NCBI GenBank assembly: GCA_947593515.1
Contig: CANQDQ010000001.1
Span: 186,001-250,000, forward strand
Reading direction: 5' to 3'
From: an uncultured Bacteroidales bacterium
GTDB lineage: Bacteria > Bacteroidota > Bacteroidia > Bacteroidales > UBA11471
DNA length: 64,000 nucleotides
Below, in pieces: positions 53,756 to 60,983 of this stretch. The stretch's first letter is position 1. Each line of letters opens with the position of its first letter. A program made the translations under genes and the position numbers. The notes beneath the pieces are model-generated. The model saw only the letters and a program-made list of their open reading frames with translations. It was not told the DNA's origin and did no database searches.

Positions 53756-54665
53756 GGTTCATCAGTTTTATGAAAACATCTTCGATGCCGCTCTCCGCCG
53801 GTTGCAGCGCAACATCGGCGAAACCCTCGTCCGCCAGCTGCCGACGGCAGGCAGCGGCGTCGAAATCCGCATCGACCGAAAGGTGATGCGCCGCGCCGAA
53901 AGGGCAGCACCGCCGCACATGGGGCAGCCGGCGCGCCGCCAGCAGCAGGGCGTACATATCGCCGCCCGACAGGGTGTAAATCCGTTCGCCGTAAGCCGAC
54001 ACGATGCCGCGCGGCGAATCGACGGCAAGCAAATGCCCCTCGTTTATCAAGGCGATACGATCGCAGCGGTCGGCTTCGTCCATATAGGGCGTGGAAACCA
54101 AGATTGAAATCTCTTTGGCTTTCAGCTCGGCAAGCATATCCCAAAACTCGCTGCGCGACACGGCATCGACACCGGTCGTCGGTTCGTCCAAAAAGAGGAC
54201 GGAGGGGCGGTGTATTAAGGCGCAGCACAAGGCGAGTTTCTGCTTCATGCCGCCCGAGAGTTTGCCCGCCCGACGGGTGCGGAAAGGCTCTATCTGCCTG
54301 TAAATCGGCGCTATCAGGTCGTAGTTGTCGGCAACCCGCACGCCGAACAGGGCGGCGAAGAAAGCGAGGTTCTCCTCCACCGACAGGTCGGCATAGAGCG
54401 AAAAGCGTCCGGGCATATAGCCGACGCGGCTGCGTATCTGCCGATAGGAGGCGACGCAATCGAGTCCGTCCACCGCCGCCGTACCTTCGTCGGGATTCAT
54501 CAGCGTCGTCAGCAAGCGGAAAAGCGTCGTCTTGCCGGCGCCGTCGGGACCTATCAGTCCGAACAGCTCGCCGCGCTCCACCCGAAACGATACGCGGTCG
54601 AGCGCCGTCATGCTGCCGTAGCGCTTCGTCAATCCGTCGATTTCTATGGCATACCGTGCGTCCAT
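53748..54665 (-). CDS. ABC transporter ATP-binding protein
   Basis: A 305-residue ATPase with Walker A GPDGAGKTT, Q-loop YMPGRFSLYADLSV (the Gln of the Q-loop is Gly here), signature LSGGMKQKLAL, Walker B LFLDEPTTGVD and switch region STPYMDEADR, in which the usual catalytic His is Pro/Tyr context. The missing Q-loop Gln and H-loop His suggest a degenerate partner, with hydrolysis mainly at the second ATPase's site. A C-terminal extension of about 60 residues follows. Confidence 0.9.
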   Translation of the reverse strand: MDARYAIEIDGLTKRYGSMTALDRVSFRVERGELFGLIGPDGAGKTTLFRLLTTLMNPDEGTAAVDGLDCVASYRQIRSRVGYMPGRFSLYADLSVEENLAFFAALFGVRVADNYDLIAPIYRQIEPFRTRRAGKLSGGMKQKLALCCALIHRPSVLFLDEPTTGVDAVSRSEFWDMLAELKAKEISILVSTPYMDEADRCDRIALINEGHLLAVDSPRGIVSAYGERIYTLSGGDMYALLLAARRLPHVRRCCPFGAAHHLSVDADFDAAACRRQLADEGFADVALQPAESGIEDVFIKLMNHE

Positions 54666-54669
54666 CGCA

Positions 54670-55557
54670 TTACAATTTCACTTCGCCGTACAAGCCTATT
54701 TTCAAACGCCCGTCGTTTTCGACGGCAATTTTCACGGCATACACCAGATTCGCCCGCGAGTCGCGTGTCTGTATGGTCTTGGGGGTAAATTCGCTCTCGG
54801 AGGCTATCCACACGATGCGTCCTTCGTAATCGAAACGCTCCCCGCCGCCGAAGTCGGCAATAACCGTTACCGGCTGTCCGAGCCGCAGCGCAGCGAGTTG
54901 GTCGGAGGTGAAATACGCCCGCAGGAATATATGCTCCATATCGGCGACCTTCATCAGCGGACGCCCCACCGACGCCAACTCTCCCGCTTCGGCATATTTC
55001 GCCAGCACGGTACCCGAAACGGGCGAGGCGATGCGGCATTTTGCCAGCCGGTCTTCGACTTGAGCTATCTGCAACTGTATGGCGGAAGAATTTTCGTCGA
55101 TAGCCGCCGTATTGTTGTGCAGGGTCGAAAGCTGCGCTTCCAACTGTCCGTCAAGAATTTTCAGCTGCGCTTCGGTGTCGTCGCGCTGTTTGGTCGTCGC
55201 CGCGCCGTCTTTCAGCAGATTTTCCACGCGGCGGAGTTCGGTTTGCTGTTTGGCAATCTGTTCACGCTGCGAGGCAATCTGTTTCGTTATGTCGGGACGG
55301 CTGCTGCGCACCGACGCCTCCTGCCGCTCCAGCTGCAATTTCTGCAAATAGAGTTGCACGCTGTCGATAGCGCCCACCTGTACGCCGGTCGACACGTTGT
55401 CGCCCTCCTCGATGCCGAACGAGAGTATGCGTCCGGCGGCTTCTGCCGACACGACCACCTCCGTAGCCTCGAAGGTGCCCGCCGCATCGAAATCGTCGCG
55501 GCTGCCGCACCCCGCTGCAACCAGCAGAAGTGCGCTGTAAATCATCATTTTTTTCAT
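54670..55557 (-). CDS. HlyD/YbhG-family periplasmic adaptor lipoprotein
   Basis: A 295-residue adaptor with lipobox AAGC (Cys17). The lipoyl/barrel halves (VVVSAEAAGRILSFGIEEGD and CRIASPVSGTVLAKYAEAGE) flank a coiled-coil hairpin (about 70-165, rich in Q/E/K heptads). It should bridge the inner-membrane ABC complex and the TolC-like channel. It lies 3 bp from the TolC gene and 4 bp from the ATPase gene. Confidence 0.92.
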   Translation of the reverse strand: MKKMMIYSALLLVAAGCGSRDDFDAAGTFEATEVVVSAEAAGRILSFGIEEGDNVSTGVQVGAIDSVQLYLQKLQLERQEASVRSSRPDITKQIASQREQIAKQQTELRRVENLLKDGAATTKQRDDTEAQLKILDGQLEAQLSTLHNNTAAIDENSSAIQLQIAQVEDRLAKCRIASPVSGTVLAKYAEAGELASVGRPLMKVADMEHIFLRAYFTSDQLAALRLGQPVTVIADFGGGERFDYEGRIVWIASESEFTPKTIQTRDSRANLVYAVKIAVENDGRLKIGLYGEVKL

Positions 55558-55560
55558 CGT

Positions 55561-56841
55561 CTATCTGTTTATCGTATGTTTCAGTTCACAAATCGTTTTC
55601 AGCAGTTCTATTTCGTGCGTGGTGCGCGAAATGGCGGCAGTGGTTTCGTCGGTAATTTTTTGCAGCAGTTCGTCGGTGTCGATGACGCCGTTGCGCAATT
55701 TCGACTCCGCCGCCTCGCGCACCGAGCGGCGCAAGGCGACTATCCGACCGTCATCGGCAATGACCCTGCGCAGACGGGCTATCTCGCCCCGCTCGCGCGT
55801 CAATTGCAATTCGTTGTTAAAGAGGAATATATCGCGCTGTATATCCACCGCCTGCCGTGCCGCCTGCAACTTTTCGAGATTGTTTTTCTGCGTATAAAAT
55901 GCGCCGAAGTTCCACGACATACGCACGCCCGCCATGAAATTCCACTGTCCGTCGCGCGACGTCATGCTCTTGAACAGGTCGTAGCCCGGATAACCGAAAG
56001 AGCCTGTGGCAAAGAGTTTGAACTGCGGCATCGCCGCCGACTTTATCGTCCGTTCGCGCGCCGAGAGTCCCGACGAACGGGCGGCAAACATCGCCAGCTC
56101 GGGACGTTCCGAGTCGTGCGCGAGCGGCTCGGCGGCTTCGGGCAGCGGCAGGTCGCCCTCGCCCAACGGTTCGCCGATAAAGAGTTCCAGCATCTGCCGA
56201 TAGCTGGCGCGCGCCATTTCCGTCTGGGTGAGCTGCTGTCCGACCGTGAGCAGCTCGGCTTCGAGGGCATCGGCATCGGACGCCATCGCCACGCCGTTGC
56301 GCACAAGCGAGCGCATCTTCTCCAAATTGCTGCGCAGCAAATCGCAGGTGAGGCGTATGCACGCCTGCCGACCATCGAGCAGGAGAATGCCGAAATAGAG
56401 GTCATCGACCCTGCCCTCGACGGCATAGAGTTCGACATCGGCAGCCCGCCGCTGTTCGTCGGCATCGGCTTTGGCGATGCGATGATCGGCGCGGCTCTTG
56501 CCGCCGTCCCAAATGTTCTGCGACACTTCGATGCCGACATTGTACTGCGTCTTGGCGACGCCCTGCATCGACAGTCCGTACTGCTGCCATATCGCCGTCA
56601 AAGCGTCGGGAAATTTCGCCGTGGCGTTCTGCCACGTCGCCTGTGCCGAGAGCGACACCTGCGGAATCCACGCGCGGGCGGCATTCGACAGGTCGTACCC
56701 CTCCGTGAGGGCTACCACGTCGTACTGCCGTATTTCCGGATAGTGCTCCCGCGCCATGCGGCGGCACTCGTCGAGCGTCGGCTGCGCAAACGCCGCTGCC
56801 GACACGAGCCAGCCTATTCCATAAACCAATATACGTTTCAT
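55561..56841 (-). CDS. TolC-family outer-membrane efflux protein
   Basis: A 426-residue protein with signal peptide ending AAAFAQ. Duplicated OEP domains show TLDECRRMAREHYPEIRQYD, NIWDGGKSRADHRIAKADAD and TQKNNLEKLQAARQAVDIQR; the repeated A/L/E-rich helices form the periplasmic tunnel. It completes a self-contained tripartite exporter. It overlaps the tetR gene by 4 bp (ATGA). Confidence 0.92.
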   Translation of the reverse strand: MKRILVYGIGWLVSAAAFAQPTLDECRRMAREHYPEIRQYDVVALTEGYDLSNAARAWIPQVSLSAQATWQNATAKFPDALTAIWQQYGLSMQGVAKTQYNVGIEVSQNIWDGGKSRADHRIAKADADEQRRAADVELYAVEGRVDDLYFGILLLDGRQACIRLTCDLLRSNLEKMRSLVRNGVAMASDADALEAELLTVGQQLTQTEMARASYRQMLELFIGEPLGEGDLPLPEAAEPLAHDSERPELAMFAARSSGLSARERTIKSAAMPQFKLFATGSFGYPGYDLFKSMTSRDGQWNFMAGVRMSWNFGAFYTQKNNLEKLQAARQAVDIQRDIFLFNNELQLTRERGEIARLRRVIADDGRIVALRRSVREAAESKLRNGVIDTDELLQKITDETTAAISRTTHEIELLKTICELKHTINR

Positions 56842-57611
56842 ATCGTATGTTTTTTGATTCTCCGTAAAATAATTTCCACACTCTCCGCCTTGCGCAGGGC
56901 AAGGAAGCGGGCGCGGTCGGCGGCAAAATCGCCGAACACCGATTCGACAAGCGGATAGGCGATGAATACAAAAATATTCACCGACATAAGGTCGAGCACC
57001 AACATACGCACGTCGATGCGCTCGGTTTCGCCCCGCGCCGCCGACTCGTCGAGCTGCCGCTGCAATTTGGCGAACAGCGGGGCGGCTATCTTCTCGATAT
57101 TGTGCCGGAAGAGATTCAAGCGGTCGGGGCGGACGTAAATTTCGTTGATGAAAAAGCGGGGCAAATCGGGATTGGCGACAACGAAATCGAAATGTCGCTC
57201 CACGCCGTTGCGTATGCGGTCAAGCAGCGGCAGCCGCTCGTCGCCGAAAGCCGCCAGCAGCATCTTGCCCATCGTCTGCATCTTGGAATCGACGATGCAA
57301 TTGAACAGCCGCTCTTTCGTGCGGAAATAGTAGTGCAGCATGGCGTGCGTTACGCCTGCCGCTTCGGCTATCGCCATCGTCCGTGCGCCGTCATAGCCTT
57401 TGAGCAGAAACTCCCGTTCGGCAGCCTCCAAAATCAATTGCTCTTTCGTCGGCTCCCGCTTATCGTCGGGCATCTGCCAGTCGTGCAGCATGGCGTGCGT
57501 TACGCCCGCCGCTTCGGCCATCGCCATCGTCCGCGCACCGGCATAGTCCGGCATCGGGCGGTCGTCTTTCCTTTCGCTTTTGTCGTTCTTTGCATCAATT
57601 GTTTGTTTCAT
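56838..57611 (-). CDS. TetR-family regulator with duplicated helix-turn-helix segment
   Basis: A 257-residue repressor heading the exporter operon. The normal TetR N-domain is EQLILEAAEREFLLKGYDGA, RTMAIAEAAGVTHAMLHYYF, RTKERLF (about 57-100), followed by an all-helical ligand domain. An extra N-terminal 46 residues contain a second copy of the recognition segment (GARTMAMAEAAGVTHAMLH, residues about 25-43) without its first helix. An alternative start at 57473 (MPDDKREP) would give a standard-length TetR; the longer start at 57611 keeps the promoter close. Likely represses its own operon. Confidence 0.88.
   Translation of the reverse strand: MKQTIDAKNDKSERKDDRPMPDYAGARTMAMAEAAGVTHAMLHDWQMPDDKREPTKEQLILEAAEREFLLKGYDGARTMAIAEAAGVTHAMLHYYFRTKERLFNCIVDSKMQTMGKMLLAAFGDERLPLLDRIRNGVERHFDFVVANPDLPRFFINEIYVRPDRLNLFRHNIEKIAAPLFAKLQRQLDESAARGETERIDVRMLVLDLMSVNIFVFIAYPLVESVFGDFAADRARFLALRKAESVEIILRRIKKHTI
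57331..57396 (-). repeat. HTH-coding repeat, copy within the normal TetR domain
   Basis: 66 bp matching 57481-57546 at about 60 positions; the offset is 150 bp, exactly 50 codons. Confidence 0.85.
57481..57546 (-). repeat. HTH-coding repeat, N-terminal extra copy
   Basis: In-frame second copy of the TetR recognition-helix segment. Most differences from 57331-57396 are synonymous at third codon positions. Confidence 0.85.
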
Positions 57612-57630
57612 AGCGTTTTATCGTTATAAA

Positions 57631-57660
57631 CAAATTTATCTAACAATTTTGTTAATGCAA
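57631..57660 (-). promoter_or_regulatory. tetR operon promoter with internal operator
   Basis: Minus strand TTG (57660-57658), 19 bp, TAAATTTG (57638-57631). The spacer contains the perfect palindrome TAACAATTTTGTTA (57641-57654), a likely TetR binding site that would block RNA polymerase. Confidence 0.7.
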
Positions 57661-57733
57661 AAGTAAAAGCAAAAGCATTCATGCGCAATTTTTCAGCGTT
57701 AAAATTCTATAAAAAAATTCCCGGCAAAAATAC

Positions 57734-57769
57734 TCCAATTACCGATTTAGGACTTAATATACTGATTAC
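57734..57769. promoter_or_regulatory. Direct-repeat operator, site 2 (AraC-type)
   Basis: TTACCGATTT (57739) and ATACTGATTA (57759) repeat with a 20-bp period; the following ATTCGCTTTCGG also matches site 3 upstream of araC. Confidence 0.45.
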
Positions 57770-57865
57770 CAGAACAGAAATATTCGCTTTCGGCAAATAA
57801 ATCTTCACGTTATCCCCTCTCCCATCATTATTTCATTTTTATTTCGTCAATTTATTTGCCAAAAT

Positions 57866-57896
57866 TTTGCTTTTTTCATTTTTTCTGCTATCTTTG
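57866..57896 (+). promoter_or_regulatory. Promoter of the DUF2589 operon
   Basis: TTTG (57866-57869), 19 bp, TATCTTTG (57889-57896): a full consensus promoter 59 bp before the first gene. Confidence 0.75.
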
Positions 57897-57955
57897 CTCT
57901 TAATATAAATAAAAGATAACGAAAATAAGAGGATTCTTTATTGTAAATTGAAATT

Positions 57956-58411
57956 ATGGGATTATTCAATAAAAAACAAAAATACGCTTTTTCCGACATT
58001 CTGAAAGGGTTGCAATACGCCATCAACAGTGCACAAGAGATGCTGCAAGCGCAGCAGGTGCAAGGGCTGTTGAAATTTTGGAGTAAGAACGACGGCAACC
58101 CGCTTACCCAGAAAGTAAAAATCGGAGGGCGCGAATTAGACGTCCCGTTAATGGCTTTGGTTTCCCACAGCCATTTGGAAATGGACGACGTGGAGATAAA
58201 ATTCAAAGCACGGGTGGGCGATATCGCCTCGCACGCCCTTGCCGACAAGTTGCAGAACAATGCCTCTTTGTCGCACGCCGACCTGCAAATGGAAATGGAA
58301 GGTATCAAGGCTACGGACGACGACGTGATGGACGTAACCATACGTTTCAAAGCCAAAGATACGCCCGAAGGCGTAGCCCGTCTGACAGACGAATATAACA
58401 AACAAATTTAG
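57956..58411 (+). CDS. DUF2589-like protein (small)
   Basis: A 151-residue soluble protein without a signal peptide. SDILKGLQYAINSAQEMLQA is a helical N-terminus; VPLMALVSHSHLEMDDVEIK with FKARV resembles the core beta-strand pair of DUF2589 (usually VPLLSIVPIPxLxIDxVxIDF). The second gene of the operon is a fuller DUF2589 member, so this looks like a diverged paralogue. Function unknown; a role as a small structural or complex-forming protein is possible. Promoter at 57866-57896. Confidence 0.65.
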   Translation: MGLFNKKQKYAFSDILKGLQYAINSAQEMLQAQQVQGLLKFWSKNDGNPLTQKVKIGGRELDVPLMALVSHSHLEMDDVEIKFKARVGDIASHALADKLQNNASLSHADLQMEMEGIKATDDDVMDVTIRFKAKDTPEGVARLTDEYNKQI

Positions 58412-58433
58412 CAACGTTTAATTAAAGAACATC

Positions 58434-59126
58434 ATGAAAGAATTTACCAAAGGACAAACGTCCGAATCAGCACAAAACCTGCAAGGAAAGGCAAACGAAG
58501 TGATGAATATGGCATTAGCCAACGTAAAAAACGGAGAAACAGGTATGGTGCCTCCGACAACCGGAGGCGGAATAGTCAAAGACGGCATAACCGACGACTT
58601 CAAAGGAATACCTATGCGGGAATTGATTTCCGCTCCGCTGATTGCTGCGGCAGAAGCCCAACAGGAATTGGCATCGACGGCATGGGATTTCTACCAACGG
58701 ATAGCGTTCGACAAAGACAAAAAGACCCGCGTGTTGGAGTTCGAAGTCGATCGTCCTATCGAGCAGAACGGCATCATCACCACGATGAAGCAGAAAGTGG
58801 AAGCGCCTTTCATCGGGCTGGTTCCCATACCTTCGCTGCTCATCGACCATGTCGACGTAGATTTCCAAATGGAAGTTACCACGACGGAAAATACCAAGAG
58901 TACCTTGAAGACCGACGTGGCAGCCAACTTGTCGAGCAACTGGTTCGTGAAAACGGAAATCAGCGGCAAAGTTTCGACCTCGCGCGAAAACACCCGTGCC
59001 ACAAACCAGACGGCGAAATACCAAATACATGTAACCGCCAGCCAACAGCCGCAGACCGAAGGGCTGTCGAAACTGATGGACATCATGGCAAGCTGCGTCG
59101 AACCGATAACCGACAAAGGACAGTAG
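58434..59126 (+). CDS. DUF2589 domain protein
   Basis: A 230-residue protein. IPMRELISAPLIAAAEAQQE then LASTAWDFYQRIAF, and GLVPIPSLLIDHVDVDFQME followed by VTTTENTKSTLK, are the DUF2589 core. No signal peptide or membrane segment. The family is widespread and uncharacterised, frequently encoded as neighbouring paralogues. It starts 22 bp after the first DUF2589 gene, so the two are co-expressed, likely as a heteromeric complex. Confidence 0.85.
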   Translation: MKEFTKGQTSESAQNLQGKANEVMNMALANVKNGETGMVPPTTGGGIVKDGITDDFKGIPMRELISAPLIAAAEAQQELASTAWDFYQRIAFDKDKKTRVLEFEVDRPIEQNGIITTMKQKVEAPFIGLVPIPSLLIDHVDVDFQMEVTTTENTKSTLKTDVAANLSSNWFVKTEISGKVSTSRENTRATNQTAKYQIHVTASQQPQTEGLSKLMDIMASCVEPITDKGQ

Positions 59127-59159
59127 CCAAGCGAATGAAAAAACAGACTGTCTAACCTA

Positions 59160-59212
59160 TAATGAGTGCGTCAGAACGAGTGGTGTAATAACTTGTTCGG
59201 ACACACTCATTA
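59160..59212. repeat. Long imperfect hairpin between DUF2589 and the papain-like gene
   Basis: TAATGAGTG (59160-59168) pairs with 59204-59212, and inner GTC/GAC and GAAC/GTTC segments also pair. It begins about 30 bp after the stop codon and ends 15 bp before the next start; without a T-run it is more likely a processing or attenuation structure than a simple terminator. Confidence 0.55.
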
Positions 59213-59227
59213 TCAAATTGCAGAAAT

Positions 59228-59761
59228 ATGAACAGTGCGGATAGAGAAAATCTGAAAAAATATATTTTAACCCAACCGGATTTGTCTTTCAAAAAGACCG
59301 ACACCGGTGTCGAAGGCGGTCCGTGCGCCAGCTATGTCAGCACTCTCATCACAAACGGGACAAAAAAGAGTATTATAAATGCAGCGTCGATTCTCGGGAG
59401 AAAAATAGATCCGACCAACCGCTCCATACAAAATATCGAGAGCCTGTCCGACTTAATCCGCTATGCGATTATAGGAGATATACTGTGCGTGTATAATGCG
59501 GCAACGAACGATATTACCCATTATGTGGTGTATGCCGGCAACATCGTGGACAATTACGCCTTTCTGACGCTCGGCGTGAACGGCTTTTTCAAAAACACCG
59601 CCTTTCCCTATAAAGGAATCGTCGGCTTCAACCTGACGCCGGATTTATGGAGCGACGGTTTTTTCCTTTACGATACCATACAACGATTTCACAAAATAGC
59701 CCGGATAGAATATGATTTGCTTAATTCGGGTTCTGGCATGTTCTGCCCCTTCTGCGGCTAA
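59228..59761 (+). CDS. Putative papain-like (NlpC/P60/CHAP-fold) cysteine hydrolase
   Basis: A 177-residue protein with no signal peptide and no clear named family. GGPCASYVSTLI places Cys33 at the start of a helix and IIGDILCVYNAATNDITHYV places His98 on a strand, followed by VYAGN, the Cys...GDxxx...HxxxYxG pattern of NlpC/P60 and CHAP-type hydrolases. The end FCPFCG may bind metal. Substrate (peptidoglycan, ubiquitin-like or other) is unknown. It follows the DUF2589 pair in the same direction across a long hairpin and may be the third member of one module. Confidence 0.55.
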   Translation: MNSADRENLKKYILTQPDLSFKKTDTGVEGGPCASYVSTLITNGTKKSIINAASILGRKIDPTNRSIQNIESLSDLIRYAIIGDILCVYNAATNDITHYVVYAGNIVDNYAFLTLGVNGFFKNTAFPYKGIVGFNLTPDLWSDGFFLYDTIQRFHKIARIEYDLLNSGSGMFCPFCG

Positions 59762-59853
59762 CCGGCTATCGGACAAAAATTTGCATGAATTGTTCCGTAT
59801 GATTCCGTAAAAGGGATTCAGGAGGAATATATCGGGAATTGCGACAGAGCATA

Positions 59854-59890
59854 CCCCAATTACTGATTCGGCACCAAATTTACAGATTCT
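59854..59890. promoter_or_regulatory. Direct-repeat operator, site 3 (upstream of araC)
   Basis: TTACTGATTC (59860) and TTACAGATTC (59880) repeat with a 20-bp period, ending 34 bp before the araC -7 element. A similar spacing (32 bp) separates site 1 from the flavodoxin -7. Confidence 0.5.
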
Positions 59891-59924
59891 CAGGCGGGAA
59901 TATACGCTTTCGGGGAAAAAGCAC

Positions 59925-59932
59925 TATTTTTG
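59925..59932 (+). promoter_or_regulatory. -7 element of the araC-family gene
   Basis: TATTTTTG, 20 bp before the ATG at 59953. No TTG at -33, consistent with an activator-dependent promoter. Confidence 0.6.
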
Positions 59933-59952
59933 TCTGCATAAGGAGGATTGTC

Positions 59953-60846
59953 ATGGGTGAAATCGTGAAACTGAATACGGTAAAGGATTATAACGACTTT
60001 CTCGGCGTGGAAACGCTGCACCCACTCGTGAACGTCGTCGATATGTCGCAGCTCGCAGAGATAAGTCACGGCTTGAAAAATTTCGGTTTTTACTGCATCT
60101 ACTTCAAACAGTTGGAATGCGGCACGCTGCTCTACGGGCGCAACCGCTACGACTACGAAGCGGGAACGCTCGTGTTTATCGCGCCCGGACAGGTGGCAGG
60201 CGTCGACGACGACGGCGTATCGCGCCACCCACAGGGTTGGATTCTGATGTTCCACCCCGACCTGCTGCGGGGCACTTCGCTCGCGCGGCAGATTGCCGAC
60301 TACTCTTTCTTCTCCTACGAATCGAACGAGGCACTGCACGTGTCGGAAGAGGAACGGACGATTGTTCGGAATCTGTTGGTGAGTATCCGCGACGAACTGA
60401 AACAGCCGGCTGACCGCCACTCCCGAAAAATCGTCATCGCCAACATCGAAGTGCTGCTGAACCACTGCCTGCGCTTCTACGACCGGCAATTCGACAACCG
60501 CAAAGTACTCAACCGCGACATACTCACCCGCTTCGAAGGGCTGCTGCGCAGCTATTTCACGGAAGAAACCCGGCAACAGGGGCTGCCGTCGGTCGCGTGG
60601 TGCGCCAACCAACTGAACCTCTCGCCCAACTATTTCGGCGACCTGATAAAAAAGGAGACGGGCATATCGGCGCAGGAACATATACAGAACGTCATCATCG
60701 AAAAGGCGAAAGAGATGCTCGTGGCGCACGACAAGTCGGTGAGCGAAGTGGCGTATGCACTCGGATTCAAATACCCGCACCACCTGAGCCGCCTGTTCAA
60801 AAAATACACGGGCGAAAGCCCCAAAGAATACCGCACCCGCCGCTGA
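59953..60846 (+). CDS. AraC-family transcriptional regulator
   Basis: A 297-residue regulator with an N-terminal cupin-like ligand domain (FIAPGQVAGVDDDG, WILMFHPDLL) and a C-terminal double HTH: SVAWCANQLNLSPNYFGDLI and HDKSVSEVAYALGFKYPHHL with SRLFKKYTGESPKEYR. The ATG at 59953 is used because the -7 element sits just upstream of it. Target sites are suggested to be the TTACnGATT direct repeats, one pair lying in its own promoter (autoregulation). Confidence 0.9.
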   Translation: MGEIVKLNTVKDYNDFLGVETLHPLVNVVDMSQLAEISHGLKNFGFYCIYFKQLECGTLLYGRNRYDYEAGTLVFIAPGQVAGVDDDGVSRHPQGWILMFHPDLLRGTSLARQIADYSFFSYESNEALHVSEEERTIVRNLLVSIRDELKQPADRHSRKIVIANIEVLLNHCLRFYDRQFDNRKVLNRDILTRFEGLLRSYFTEETRQQGLPSVAWCANQLNLSPNYFGDLIKKETGISAQEHIQNVIIEKAKEMLVAHDKSVSEVAYALGFKYPHHLSRLFKKYTGESPKEYRTRR

Positions 60847-60939
60847 CACGGAAAGAGCGCGACGTCCCGCATCCGACAAAAAAAATCGTCGACGGATAAA
60901 AATTTACATTTCTTTCTTACTACAATTGCTTATTTTTTC

Positions 60940-60947
60940 TAATTTTG
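60940..60947 (+). promoter_or_regulatory. -7 element of the SUMF1-domain gene
   Basis: TAATTTTG, 36 bp before the ATG at 60984. No TTG is found at the correct -33 distance. Confidence 0.45.
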
Positions 60948-60983
60948 CGAGGTGATATAGATATTTTCTTAAACAGTTGCTTT

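Larger units (their letters stand above)
57612..57955. other. 344-bp divergent regulatory stretch between tetR and the DUF2589 operon
   Basis: Holds the tetR promoter with its internal palindrome (57631-57660), a minus-strand TATTTTTG (57732-57725) that could be a second tetR promoter, a direct-repeat operator (57734-57769) and the DUF2589 promoter (57866-57896). Confidence 0.65.
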
